Source: Coniella vitis
Lineage: Eukaryota; Ascomycota; Sordariomycetes; Diaporthales; Schizoparmaceae
DNA: 64,000 bases
Direction: 5' to 3'
Assembly: GCA_011317545.1 (NCBI GenBank)
Contig: WUJK01000002.1
Location: 3,596,001-3,660,000, forward strand
The notes beneath the pieces were generated by a model, which had not been told where the DNA came from, searched no databases, and worked only from the letters and a program-made list of their open reading frames with translations. The position numbers were made by a program, and so were the translations under genes. Shown piece after piece: positions 1 through 13,268 of this stretch. Every line of letters starts with the position of its first letter. The first letter of the stretch is position 1.

Positions 1-312
1 AGTTCACAAGCCGATGGACTCCGATTTCGTCCATTCTCTAGCCACTCGTCGCCAAACTGAGCTCTCGATGCGCCAAATGTTTTCTCTGTTCTGTGGGATC
101 ACTCCCCATAGTGGGAGTCCTCCGTCTCGAAGAATCATGCTTGGCCTCTAAGCCACTATCACACTGTCGCACGCTCGGGAACAAGGCATTTTTCGAGGTG
201 ATATCAATAAAAGCCCTTGTCGCGTGACACTTGCTGTTTTCTTTTGCTGTTTTCTCTTTGCGAATCAATGATATGGAGTGAATAGGCTTTCAAGAGATCG
301 ACTTACCTTTAG

Positions 313-588
313 ATGGCAGACATCAGTCAAGACTGTGTTTTGAAAAATAACGTATGGTTAATCATGGAAACTACTTATTTTGATAGCAAAAGAAAAAGGA
401 TGAATGAAATTCTATATGAGCCTAGCAAGCCGTATCGGCGGTGTTTCAAGGACAATGCATGTTGTAAGAAGCATGTGGTTTCCACGATCATTGCTACCAA
501 TGAGAAGAGGGAGGTTCTGTTCAATCTGAATTGTAGACCTGATAACATTGCACTTATACAGCAGGTGAGGATTGCTATTATCTTGTGA
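313..588 (+). CDS. Exon-like orphan ORF, possible gene relic
   Basis: This 91-codon frame starts ATGGCAGAC directly after a good splice-acceptor context (CTTACCTTTAG, ending at 312). It contains a strong donor context (CAG followed by GTGAGG at 565) in phase 0. The 84 codons between these sites are open and A/T-rich compared with their neighbours. They give a Lys/Arg- and Cys-containing peptide (a CFKDNACCKK segment) that I do not recognise. No matching flanking exons could be assembled. It may be one exon of a decayed gene or chance. Confidence is low. Confidence 0.15.
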   Translation: MADISQDCVLKNNVWLIMETTYFDSKRKRMNEILYEPSKPYRRCFKDNACCKKHVVSTIIATNEKREVLFNLNCRPDNIALIQQVRIAIIL

Positions 589-2493
589 TCTCGCAGCTGT
601 CTACGCAGCGATTTAGTATCCGCGTTGGGGTTCGGCAAAATGTACGCAACGACCAAGAACAGTCAACCTAAGTCTTCTCTCGGAAGATCTCGCACATGAG
701 CACTGTGGCCGCCCGGGCGGTAGCGAGATGCAGCTGCGCCTCGAGAATGAGTTTCGAATTGGTTAAACGAGGCAAGCTCTCGTGCTTACTCGTTGTATGA
801 TATGTCGGTACTGAAATGCCACACTTGGTCTGTAGTAGTTGCGTGATTTCCTTGGCCGTCGACTGCCCAATCCGAAAGTCCCGCGCTCCGGTTACTTTGT
901 TGACATTCTCTGGCATGGAAATACTGCACGTGTTCTTGATTGTACGCGGGCTTATTCTCAAGGGTGCTGTCCAGATACCGAGATCCAGGATTCAGGATCC
1001 AGGACTCAGCCCAGCCCAGCTTGGTAAGAGGTTGCGAGAATCTTTCGAAAGCGACGGGATGGCTCATATTACCTCCCATCCATCCTCTCAAACAAAGACA
1101 AGCATTCTGCCGACCCCTGTCAGATACGATATATGTCTACCCAGATACGGGTTCTGTGTCTCGATTCTTGACTCACAATCTCGGGTCGCGCAACCGGTGA
1201 TCTGACAAGAAAGAATCTACAGTGCATAAGAGGTAACCGTCGTCCTACATGTCAAGCAGGGCCGCTAAAATCTGATATCCAGCCTCGTCGGAACTCCTCT
1301 ACAGACTAAAGCACTGCTTGCATATGCAGTTCCTGCTCGGTGATTGGGCTCTGTAGGCTGGGGGCTGGCTCGCTGGAGGGACTGGGTAAGCCTCAAAAGT
1401 GGGAGACTAGGTAATCGTTCAAGTATGAAGCATTTTCCTAGCCTCTGTATCTATTGACCAACTCTTGTTCCGATTGTTGGACAAAAGTATTGCTTGGCTT
1501 GGTGAGTGGTTTCAAAAGAGGACGAAAGTTCATTTGTTATTGGTTACTTGGTCGTGATTCTACCCACCTACACTACCTCCAAATACTGATGGATCGAATA
1601 GCGATGAGTGAGATGACGCCGACGCGCGTGACGTTGCCTTGTTTCCGAGCAAAGGCTGACTGATGTTTTCCTGAAGATAGAAAATGCATGGCTTCCAGTC
1701 TTTTGCAGAAGGCCTGAAGTCTCCGAGTGCCGACCAACGAGGTGCATGCGACAGACCAGCTAGGCGCATCTTCTAAGAGTTGCCTGCTTACACCGGTGAA
1801 GGTGAGCTGGACGGGCAGTGGCTGAATAGGTGCGTCGAAGCGCCAGAAGTCAGTCAGTTGTTCCTGGTCTGAGGCTGGAAGTTTGTGCGGTTGATTTTGT
1901 GGCTAGAGACTAGCACTTAGCTCTGAGGTCAGATCTGACTTCTTTTTCCAACTCCCTGACCGAGGAGGACCTTGATACCGGGACTGTAAATTGTCTACCT
2001 ACTTGGGGTGTAGAGTTTTTCGAAACAAGCGAGTGTTGCCTTGAGAAGGCTTCCAAGCAACTTACTTGCATTGTTGACTCGGAAATGTCTGGCTTGTTAT
2101 TACCCTCCTCCTTGTCTGGCGGTCCCACGACTGGCAGACTGGCGGAATGAATGATAGGCTGGCTGGCTTGGCTTGAGCTGTGGCACGATGGGAAGACAGA
2201 CCAGGGGCTAGGGGGATTACACTGCGTGTTTATCAACGGCTCGATCGGAGCCGGGGCCTTGCGGTAAGTGACTAGTGCTCGTGATGGTCAGCTTGTCTGT
2301 ATGCTGTGTACAGAGAGAGAGAGAGGCTGGGGTGGTTAGGGGCATGGGGGGGGGTGACGTGAGATGCAACAGAGGCCTGGTTAACATCACGTGGGGGCTG
2401 GGCGATGCGGATGGGAATGGTAGAGCATACCTTGTTACCATTTTTGCGTGAAGATCAGAAGGGAAAAGGTCTAATGGTGTGACGGAATGGGAC

Positions 2494-2499
2494 TATAAG
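2494..2499 (+). promoter_or_regulatory. TATA-like element upstream of laccase
   Basis: TATAAG lies about 176 bp before the chosen laccase ATG, followed by a pyrimidine-rich leader (2530-2590). The match is to a short consensus only; no transcript start is known. Confidence 0.3.
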
Positions 2500-2674
2500 A
2501 AGGCGGCTCCAAGCCTCGATTGCTTTCACTTCTTCTCTTGTTTGGAAAGAAGTGACCGAGCTTAGAGTCTCTTTTTCTTTTTCTAACCACCGACTGACAT
2601 CACACTGAGTTTTGTCTTTGGGGGCGTTATTCGTGTCTAGATTCCTCAGGTCAACTAAGCACACATCACTCGCG

Positions 2675-5476
2675 ATGGGCTTCTTCAAGTCCTGTCTCGA
2701 TGTGCTCCTCCAAGCCCTCACTCTGAGCCCCCATTTTGGAGCCTTGGATGATCCCCAGCTCGTCCTCAGCAACCAGGGCAAGCAAATCGCACAGAAACCT
2801 CTGGACCCCGTATCGTTGCACCCATCCACAATCATTGAGCCGGAGAATGCCTCGCCGGGGTTCCAGTGTGTCTATCCCAAGCGATGGACACCGTGCAATT
2901 CGGCCACGTCGAGAGATTGCTGGCTGAGGGATAGCGAGTCGACGGACGAGTTTGGGGCGTATTCGCAGATTGACATCAACACCGACTGTGAGTTTCTTTT
3001 TTTGGTGGTGGGTCTTTTGCAGTTATTCGGGTCTAAAGGTTGTTGTTCTTGCTGCTACAGAATGGTTCTTCTTTTTTTTTTTTTTTCCTTCTCTTTCTGT
3101 TTTCTTTTTTCTTCTTGTTCACGTGTGCAAGTGATGGACTGATATCCCATGTGTGCTTGGTTTTTAGATGAGAATGTCGAGGCTACCCCACAAGGAATCA
3201 CAAGAGAGGTTTGAAAAAGTCCAATAATACACCCTGGATGGCCATGAAAAAACACTGACATACAGCAGTACTGGCTGGAAGTTGACGGTGACGTGACGGT
3301 AAGGCATACCCAATGGCCCAACAGTCTCCTCTCCATATAGATTCTGAAACCCCAAAAACAAAAAGAAAAAAGAAAGAAAAACAGAATACTCACCAAAACC
3401 TGCTCTCCTCCTATTTCTCCTCTCTAGCTCACCGCAGACGGCTTCCACAAAACAAGCGGCACAGTCTTCAACCATACCTTCCCCGGCCCGCTCATCGAGG
3501 CCTGCTGGGGCGACGAGCTCGTCATCCACGTCAAGAACAACTACGCGGCCAACGGGACCACGATCCACTGGCACGGCATCCGCCAGCTGCACACCATGCA
3601 GATGGACGGCGTTAATGGCGTGACGCAGTGTCCCATTGCGTTTGGGGACACGTTTACGTACAAGTTCCGGGCGCTGCAGTACGGACATACCTGGTATCAT
3701 TCGCACTATTCGCTGCAGGTGAGTGAGCGTTTGTGTGGGCGCTTTGTCCAGATGTGCTTTCAGCGAACGGTTGGTTTGGGTTGGGAAAAGAAAAAGACAG
3801 CAGAGAAAGCGTGGATTTGAGGATGTATTTGATCGCTGACACACAAAAAAAAAAAAAAAAAAAGTACCCCGATGGCCTCGCTGGTCCCCTCGTCATCCAC
3901 GGACCTTCCAGCAGCAACTGGGACATTGACCTCGGCCCGGTCCTGGTTCAAGACTACGTCCACGACTCTGCTTTTGTGCGGTACGACGCTGAGAAACAAG
4001 GCAGGATCGCCTGGGCAGACAGCATTGTTGTCAACGGTCAAGGCCACGATCCCGCCACGGGGACGGGGACCTACTTCCACGCGGCCGTCACCAAGGGCAA
4101 GAAGCACGTCTTGCGCCTTGTGAATGGCTCTGCGGGGACGCACTATGTCTTTTCGATTGACGGGCACAACTTCACGGTCATTGCGTCGGATCTGGTGCCT
4201 ATTCAACCATATACGGCGACGAGCTTGAATATTGGCATTGGTGAGTTCAACCTCGAGCAGTCGGGCGGGGGCCCTTTGCTTGCTGCCCGGCCGGTGCTAT
4301 TGGGAAGACGGGCGGCAATCATATAAAAAGCGCGCGCTTACCAAGAATCCCTCGCAGGCCAGCGATACATGATTGTCGTCGACGCAGACCAGGAACCAGG
4401 CGACTACTGGATCCGCACACACCCTGCAGCAGGGTGCAATGCCTTCACGCCTTCTCTGCCCTGCAACGGGACCTTCAGCGCAACCTGCGAGCCTTTCAAC
4501 GTGACAACGGGCATCCTACGCTACGACGCACGCAGCACAGCGCTGCCCACCACCCAGCCGTGGCCGTACAGCCAGACATGCGCCGACGAGCCCTATGAGA
4601 GCCTCAAGCCCGTTGTCCCCTGGGTGATCGACCGCCACCCCATCAACGAGGTCAGCGACAGCCGGTTCGCGGCGGTGCACCAGACGGTGAATAGCTCTGC
4701 GGCGACGGGCGGGTATGCGCACTGGGAGCTGACGCCCGATTTCCTGTGGCTTGATTTTGGTAACCCGACGATTCTGAATCTGCATAATGCGACGTATGAT
4801 GACAATTCGAATTTCCACATTGTGGCGGATAATTTCAGAGAGGGCTATGTGTTTATGATCATGGAGGCGTCGGCGAATACGACGTTGCCGCTACCGGATG
4901 GGACAGTGGCTTTGGCTGGTGAGTACAACGTCAACACGTGCCTTAGATGTTGTTGATACTGCCTACCTTGGTTAGTATATGGTCGAGGGTTCCTGATGAC
5001 TGACAAAACAAACACCGCCGCCAGTTACTCACCCGTTGCACTGGCATGGGATGGACGTCGTGGTGCTCAGCCAAAAGAACACAACGTTTGACCCGGCCAC
5101 GAGCTACGAGACATTCAACTTTGCCAATCCTCCGCGGCGTGACGTGGTTTTGCTGCCTGCTGGAGGCTACATTGCCATTGCCTTCAAGCCCGACAACCCA
5201 GGCGCGTGGTTGGTGCATTGCCATATCGCTTGGCATGCGTCGGCTGGTAAGTTTGATGTATCCTTGGCCCATGCAAAGGATTTGGACGAAATAAAGTACT
5301 GACGGGGGTTGTGACCTTTTCTTGTAGGCCTCGGACTGCAGATCCTTGAGCGTCAGGATGAAGTACTCAGGAGCCTTGGGGGCCCCGAGGCCCTTGCTGA
5401 GACGAAGCGCGTGTGTCGCAACTGGAACAGGTACAATGGCGTGGACCCTGTTGATCAGGAGGACTCTGGTATTTGA
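2675..5476 (+). CDS. Secreted ascomycete laccase (multicopper oxidase)
   Basis: Oxidises phenolic substrates and reduces O2 to water; expected to be extracellular. Inferred exons: 2675-2987, 3168-3208, 3269-3298, 3428-3718, 3865-4240, 4358-4918, 5025-5246 and 5328-5476, giving 660 residues. All four copper signatures are visible: HWHG (about residue 174), WYHSHYS (about 217), HPLHWHGMD (about 538) and HCHIAWH (about 602), with Leu at the axial type-1 position. The C-terminus is DSGI, the processed-plug ending typical of asco-laccases. Several N-x-S/T sites fit secretion. The N-terminus MGFFKSCLDVLLQ is a weak signal-peptide candidate; there is no in-frame ATG upstream except 2612. It is somewhat longer than usual because of an N-terminal extension. 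The acceptor at 3864 follows a run of A, which is atypical. Laccase identity is firm; substrate is unknown. Confidence 0.93.
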
Positions 5477-7559
5477 GGTGGAGTTTTGGAATGTGCAGTC
5501 TCGGAAATGGTACGATGCGTCGTTCAGACTGGCTGGCTGGAAGTATCTTGAGCATGAATGGGCCGCTGGATTTGTGTATGTGTGTGTAAGAGAGAAGAGA
5601 GGAGAAAGAAGGAGAGCAACACATATAAAGAGCCGTACAAGTGCTAGGTATATATATATATATACTCTGTAGTTCAGTCCACCTGACGACGTGGGGCGCA
5701 GGCTCAGTAGAGCAAAAGTGGTCGGCCACAAGAAGGGCCATAGTCCGTGACCAAGAGCAAACAGACTGTGCGTGCTTGACTCTCCATGTCGAGTACATGG
5801 ACCCACAAGAGAAAGCCGGCTGCGACAGTATAACCAGCGTACATGAGGCTGAGGATTCTGTGTCTCTAGCGCAGCCTCGTGCACCAAAGCTCTTAGACGA
5901 GGCTGTGAGGCTGGGCTCCCCAAGTGGGTCTTGCCGGTACTAGCCTCCAGTTGCCGCAGAGTTCGCAGTACAAGGTACACGGCACGTGGCACGTACATAA
6001 TAGAAGTACATGGCAGGTTGGATACCGAGGAGGACAGCCGACTCCCGAGGCCATGTCGCCTCTGAAAAGAATGGATTGCATCATGGAAGCCGAAGCCGGT
6101 TGAAAGCAGGGCTACTGGGTCGGGGGAGAAGCGCTGTCCAGATCAGCTTCCGTAATCAAAACTATAAGCGACAACCTTGACGTCGAAGCTCAGAGTCTCG
6201 CCACAAGGTTGGAATGGCGGTAACGTTGTGAGGTTCGCAGCGGGCTCAGCCTTGTGTGAGTGGGAAGCCAGAGCTTCGAAGCTCGGTGCTGTTCTGCATG
6301 ACGTCTTGGAGCGCCATCCTGACCCTTGGTTGTCTTGCCGAATCCAGCCTAGGCTCTTCGGAGCGGTGTCGGCAGATTGTTTGTCCTGTGCCGTGGTCGG
6401 CTCAGGCTTGTTCGGATTGTGCTCTTAGGTTGCAGCATGGCAGCATTATCCATAGTACTTACTATGTATCCTTCCATCCAGATTCAGAACCTCAGTGAAG
6501 AGGAAAAGTTCAGCAATTGGATTCAAAGCATGAGGGGGAAACACCATCAGCTGCGAGCTGCAGCTGCAGCACGTGCATCGCGCAATGCGGTCATGGCGAC
6601 GGCGACGGCGACGGACAGTACTTACATAGTGCACAGGTACAAAGGTACTGACGCGGATGGCTAAGTGCTTGCAGGTTCCTCCCACTCTCGCGCGCGTACC
6701 AAAAACATGCAAAATGAAAAGAGGTGTGGCCCCATTCCCAGGCAAGGGACAGGGTTAGTGCACGATGTGCATGGCAAAGCCGTCTGCATAGCAGCCGGGC
6801 GCTATCCGATGTACCAAAGGCAGCCCCCACAGGAACGTGTGGGCCCAGGTACCTGCTGTTAGGCGCCGACTGGGATTATGCAACTGTCGCTAGCCCGCCC
6901 AGCTGGGCCATCAGCCCATTATGCGCAGGTCATCGGCGCATCCCTGGCTGCAGGCCTGCTATGTATGTACATTTTGGCGCCCTTATCTAATCAGGCACAC
7001 TTGGCATGCGGGCACGCTAGCTGCAACCAGAACCTCTTGCGGACTATTTCCAGCAGACCAAGCGCTGAAAGGGCGCTGGATTAGCATTCGGGCAAGTACG
7101 CATTAAGCGTGTACTCAGTAGGTACAGGCTTCCCCAACCAAGCTACAGAAGGAAGGAGAATGGAAACAGGGAAAGAGGGAAAGAAGCGCCCAGCCCAAGC
7201 CCCAAGCACCAAAGTCCCCAAGCCCAGCCTTTTTCTACGGTCGCCACTTTGCAGCGCACCGCAGCGCACCGCAGTGCGCCGCAGTACAGCACGTCCCTGA
7301 TCAACAACCAACAAGTCTTGATCTGATCGGATCTGCCTGGACTCGGCCAAACAACCGCCAGCCAACAAACGACCCTTGTTTTGAGCCTGTCGTTTGTCCG
7401 ACCTTCGTTCTCGTTCTGCGACTCTGCGATTCCATACACAGCCAAGTCAAGTCAGACCCTCGACTCTGCCCTCGCTGCCATTCGTCAGTCCTGCGATCTT
7501 GCGTCCTGCGGACTGGACTGGCCGCCGTTCGTATGTAGCCCTCGGCGCTCTCTTCCGCC
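5477..7559. other. Intergenic region, laccase 3' end to demethylase 5' leader
   Basis: I see no gene. A (TA)8 tract lies at 5649-5664. The last 450 bp are rich in pyrimidines and AAG/CCAAG motifs and probably form the long 5' leader of the downstream demethylase gene. Short open frames on both strands lack domains. Confidence 0.5.
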
Positions 7560-10500
7560 ATGTCGATCGACCCGAGCGGCGCTGCGGCGCCTGGCATTGG
7601 CCCTGACAGCGGCCAACAACCCCTCGGTCCCGACTGCGACGACGTCCACGATCCCACCTCGATTGCTGTCGTCCCCAAGGCGCAGTCTCCGGTTCTCCCT
7701 GCTGCCACCGCCCTCAAGCCCACCGGCCTGCACTCGCCACCTGATAGCAACAATGTTGACGACAGTAGCGACTCAGAGCTGAGCGATTTTGACGAGGACA
7801 TCGCCAACGCCGACGACATAAGGCTATACTCTCCGCAACTACCCACAGCAACAGCATCAGATGCCGGTCACAGCCAGCCTTCACCAGCTCCTGCTGGTGC
7901 CGATGATGCCACCGCTGCTGCGACTGCCGCTATGCCCCCTCTTGCGCCCGAACAAGTCCTAACGCCAGAGCAAGATGAGGACATTGGCGAGGTGCTGCCA
8001 GACCACTGGTCAGGCAGCGTCCCCGTCTTCAGACCTACCATGGACCAATTCAAGGACTTCAAGAAGTTTGTACGTTGTCAACTAGGGCCAGCCAAAGCAA
8101 TGGACCCCATACAGCCAGTTAGCATACTAACCTGCAGTCCTTACCTTAGATGAATGCAGTTGATTCCTACGGCATGAAGTCTGGCATCATCAAGATCATC
8201 CCTCCCGACGAGTGGAAGAACTCGCTACCCCCTCTCGACGATCTTGTCAAACAAGTTCGAGTGCGCGAACCCATCAAACAAGACATCATGGGCTCCAACG
8301 GAACGTACCGCCAAGTCAACATCCTCCATCAGCGGTCATATAATGTCCCCCAATGGCGACAACTCTGCGATCAGAGCGAGCACCAGCCCCCCGCCAGACG
8401 TGGAGAGCGCCGCGCGAATGCCGACAAGCCCAAGCCTGTGACGCGCACCCGCGCAGCAGCAGCCTCTGCCGCTAGCAAGTCAAATACTGCTTCGACTTCG
8501 AATGCGCCCCCAACCCGTCGCAGTACCCGAGGTCGGCGCGGTCGTGGAGGTGGCCGGGGAGGCACGCGCGGACGACCAAGAAAAATCGTCAAGGAGGAAG
8601 ATACTGACGTGGACGACCGGCCTATGACACCCGAGTCGCCCAATCATGCCGAGGATGCCAAACAAGACGGTGTTGTGGACTCGATCGAACAAGATCCAGG
8701 CGTCAAGGAAGAGGAAGCCGACTGTGCAGAGCAGACGCCCACGCCAAGACGCATGGGAGGATTCAGCAGACAGGCCAAACCAAAGGTCCAATCCACCTCG
8801 GCTCGTCGCAAGTTCAGCAAGCGTGAGGGCTCCGCCATGATTGATGAGGAGGCGTTCAAAGACTTCGACTACAAGATGGATATTTCCGACTACACTCCCG
8901 AGCGCTGCGAAGAGCTAGAGCGTACTTACTGGAAAACCCTCACCTATGCCACGCCGCTCTACGGCGCCGACCTGATGGGCACCCTCTTCCACGAGGACAC
9001 GGAGCTTTGGAACCTCAACAAACTGCCCAATCTTTTGGATGTGCTTGGCACCAAGGTTCCTGGCGTCAACACAGCCTACCTTTACTTGGGCATGTGGAAG
9101 GCAACTTTTGCGTGGCATTTAGAGGATGTTGATCTCTACAGTATCAACTACCTGCACTTTGGTGCCCCCAAGCAGTGGTACAGCATATCGCAGGCCGACG
9201 CCCGCCGCTTCGAAGCCGCCATGAAGAGCATCTGGCCGACCGATGCCAAGGCCTGTGACCAATTCCTGCGCCACAAGGCCTTCCTGATATCTCCATCTCA
9301 CCTGCAACAACACTACAACATCAAGGTCAACAAGTGCCTTTCATATCCGGGCGAGTTTGTGGTCACATATCCATATGGCTACCACTCTGGTTACAATTTG
9401 GGATACAACTGCGCCGAAGCTGTCAACTTTGCCCTCGATTCGTGGCTGCCCATGGGCAAGATTGCCAAAAAATGCGATTGCGCCCAGGCACAGGACAGTG
9501 TTTGGGTTGATGTGTACGAAATTGAGAGGAAGTTACGCGGCGAGCCAACGCCTGAGATTTGGGACTCGGACGAGGACGAGGAGGATGAAGACTCTGACGA
9601 AGAGGACTCTGGGGACGACAATGAGACGGGGCTTCCCTCCCCGCGTTCAGGCCATGCCGTCCGCGTCAAAATCAGCACGCAGAAGCGAAAGCGTGTCCGG
9701 ACTGTCAAGGAAAAGAAAGAAAAAGTCAAGAAGCTGCGGCTGCGGGTCAAGGCGCACGTGGAACCGCCTTGCTGTTTATGCCCAAACGATGTGCCTGGAT
9801 TTGATTTGCTCGCAACCGACGATGGGCGCAAAGCACACCGACTTTGTGCCCTTTATCTGCCAGAGACTTATATTGAGACTGTGGATGGCAATGAGGTTGT
9901 CTTCAACGTATCTGGCATTGAGAAGGCTCGCTTGGAGCTCAAATGCCTCTTTTGCAGGTCGAAGCGAGGCGCATGTTTCCAGTGCTCTCAGAAGAAATGT
10001 CCCCGCTCATACCACGCCACCTGTGCAGCAGCAGCCGGTGTCTTCGTTGAAGAGGGCGATGTGCCAGTCTTTGACAAGGATGGCGTTGAGTACAAGGAGC
10101 AAGCATTTGAGTTCAGCTGTCGCTTCCATAGGACCAAACGCGACAAACACCTCGACGGCGAGGCGCTCGAGGAGAATGGCCGTGTTCGCAAGGCTGCATC
10201 CGCCCTCAAATCAGGTGACATCTGCCAGGTGCAGTTCTACAAGAAGGATATCTTTGCTGGTATCGTGGTTGAGAATCGCCACGATGAGCATACCTTGCTC
10301 TTGGACGTCCTTCCAAATGGGTACATTTCCCTTTCCAGAATCAATCTCCTGCTTGGGATATACGCTAACCTTTTCGTTTCTATAGTGCACGCACGGAGGT
10401 GGAGTGGAAATGGCTGCTCGTACCCGATCCTGCCGACTACCATCTGCCCAAGGCTTCGCCCAACGCGTTGCCGATGCCTGCCTCGCGGAAAGCAAAGGAA

Positions 10501-12491
10501 GAGATCAATGCAAAGCGATCTACCGAGGAAGCACCAAGGACTGGTGACATGTTTGTCGAAGGCTCATCGCCAGGTCAAAATTACTCGTGGGCAGAGTTCC
10601 ACACGTGCCAATCCAACCAAAGCAAGAACGACGCTCAGGTCAAATTGGATCTGTCCAAGGAGAACCAGATTTGGCACTATCTGGGACAATCATCAACGGA
10701 AGCCAAGGCACAGTACACCGAGGACATCCACAAGCCACACCACAACGTCAAGAGTAACTTCCTGGACAGCATCCCTAAGCCACCGCCCCCTCCGCGTCCT
10801 CAACACACCCATACTTCATACGGAGCCACCCATCCGGCACAGTCCGGGCAACCGGTGCTTGTGAAAGCAGAAAAGCCCTACGTTTACAAGCCAAGGAAAC
10901 CTGTAGACAACTGGTTGGGTATCCAACAGTTTGGTGGCCAGATGCCACCGTCAAACGCACCTGGACTCCATGGTGTCCCGCCGCTGCCATTTGGCACTGA
11001 CCCTCGATTCGCCCATTCAGGCGTTGCGTCTGTGAATCGTGCGACGTGGATGGCGAGCGGTGCACAGCCACAGGTGCCGATTCAGTCATTCCAGCCAAAT
11101 ATGCAGCAAGTTCCGCATCACGTTGATTCACGGTTTACTCCAGTTCCTCCTCATCCTCCTCCTCCTCCACCTTTTAGTGCACCTGCCTGGCAACCCTCAC
11201 CACATCAACAAACGCCTCATCAAATACCTATGCCCTCGCAGGTGCAGCACGCGCCCCAACGGTATAGTCCATCGTCGACTGCAGTGCAACACCCAAACGG
11301 CCCAGAATCGCAACAAGGTTGTTCTGTTCAGCACCCTGTGCAACCACTGTCACACCCTCAACCATCCACCTTGCCTGTACCACCGCAGCATACTTGGCAA
11401 AAGTTCCGTTATTTCCAGTCACATCACAACAGGTAGGCTCTCCACTGAGCTGATTTTTCTCTTTGTGAATTGAGATTTCTGATCCAGTCTCCTGCAGGGA
11501 AACGTCCCGGTATAGGACGCCGTATGCACCTTGGGGAGGCTTTACGAACGGCTACGAGGGCGATTTACGAAAACATCTCATGAAGAAACCCGATGCCGTT
11601 CCTTTCAGCCACAATAGGCGACTGAGTTTCAACCTGGGTGGAGGACTACAAGGTTTAACTAGGCCACCGTCACACTCATACTCGAACTCGACGTCGGCCG
11701 GAACCTCGCCTCGTAATGGCGCGGCTTCTCCAACATCTTCGACGGCCTCCGCCATGTCGCCACCTTCGCATCCAGTTCGGGGCCCCGTTCACCGGCGCAC
11801 ACCGTCGGTCCCTACACCTTCCTTTCATCCTGCAATGAGGACGCAGGTCAGCTCAGAGTCACAGTTGGTGTACAATGGTGACCTCGCTGGCCAGGGCGCT
11901 TCTTTTGCACCTAAAGGTGTCACAACTCCGCAACAGGGCTGCCAGCCCATCGAAAGTCAACGTAGGGGCTCTTTGCCCACCATTTCACCTGCAGGAATAC
12001 CATCACAACAACCTACTTTCCTGAACACTTCGCTTCCGCACACACCACAGCCATGTTTGGGGGGACCCATGCCCATGGAAGTGGACTCCGAAACGCAAGA
12101 AAGTCCAGCACAGCAGTTGAAACAACAACTCCGCAGGATATCCGACGCAAAGGAATCACCATTCCGGGTACCGGGCAGCCGAAGCCGCAGCCATACTCCG
12201 CGGTGCAGCTTGAATCACCTTCCCCGGCTACGGACTCCCTCACAGCCTGAAATCAGCCTCCAGGGTATCAAGCAGGAACGGAGACTGTCTGAGTCTCAAG
12301 CTACAACACCAATGGAACTTGCCGCGAATGGAGTCGCTGTCAAGGAGTTCCCAATCACAGAAGCATCGGCAGCGAATAACCTGGGTTTGGTTGAGAAGTT
12401 GATGTCGGATTTACGACGAGCCAGCATGCAGAGTCAAGGTTTTGAAGGGGGAAGCATGAATGGACTTGGTGGGTTCGCTGCGAATCCGTAG
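7560..12491 (+). CDS. JmjN/JmjC/zinc-finger histone lysine demethylase, KDM4 (KdmA) class
   Basis: A Fe(II)/2-oxoglutarate-dependent demethylase; the family acts on methylated H3K9/H3K36 in the nucleus. Exons: 7560-8069, 8150-10320, 10386-11432 and 11498-12491, giving 1573 residues. The third intron carries a clear GCTAAC branch site. JmjN (VPVFRPTMDQFKDFKKF) spans the first intron around residues 155-195. JmjC covers about 400-620 with the metal triad His493, Glu495 (WHLED) and His582 (YHSGYN). A PHD plus extended-PHD cysteine cluster follows (about 705-840: CCLC, HRLC, CLFC, CFQC, SCRFH). After it comes a Tudor-like stretch (GDICQVQFYKKDIFAG). An AT-hook/RGG-like basic segment (GRGGGRGGTRGRPRK) lies between JmjN and JmjC. 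The last roughly 600 residues are Pro/Gln/Ser-rich and probably disordered. Class assignment is strong; the exact target residue is inferred. Confidence 0.92.
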
Positions 12492-13225
12492 GGCCCCTCT
12501 AAAAGATGCTTTGGTAATGGAAGGAAGGGGAGGATGCTTGATACTTTCTGCATAATCTGGCAATGTCGTTTCGGCCATTGTCAGCACACTTATAGTTCGC
12601 TCTCGCGCTGTTTTGACGCCACGGCTTCTGTTGGCAGCTTTGCTGAGACCAGCGTTGGGCTATTATACGGCGTTCACGGTACAATGGTTCAATTGGACGG
12701 TGGGCAATGCTGCATGAAAATGGCTGGCTCTTTTCCGAAGGATCAGAAGATGGAGAATGGGAGCGAGTAGGGCCAAAGAGGTCCAATGCACTCTCTGGCA
12801 ATAATTGTGGTTGGGCGGATAGTCGGTAATATGGCGTCAACATGGAAACGCGGGGCTAATGCTGCGGTCTAACCGTTCAAAACGATAAAGGAATTATCTG
12901 GTGGGTGGCGTTTTCCAAAGATCGACAGCAGCAACCGTGGGGTGTTCTTGATTTCTTTCTTCTTTCTTCTCGAAAAAGAATGGGCTAGGAGAATCGGCCA
13001 TCGGATTTGAAATGAACAAGGGAGGGAAGTATGGGAAAAAAAAAAAAGAAGAAAAGGGAAACCTGGCTAGCTGGCTTTTAACTCTCTATGTATGTATGTA
13101 TGTCCGTATGTATATTGCCCACGGTCGTAAATGATTCATTGGGCCCCTCGTTGGTACTATCAGTTCTGCTATCCGCACAAAATACCAGAGTCGCTGAACC
13201 GGAAAGAGACAAGAGCATATGTGTT

Positions 13226-13268
<43 letters not shown>

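Larger units (their letters stand above)
1..2674. other. Intergenic region upstream of laccase
   Basis: No reading frame here carries a recognisable domain. Open frames on both strands are short and overlap one another. The region contains mixed GC blocks and short pyrimidine tracts. One exon-like open frame (313-564) is listed separately. The distal part, from about 2.2 kb, probably holds the laccase promoter. Confidence 0.6.
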
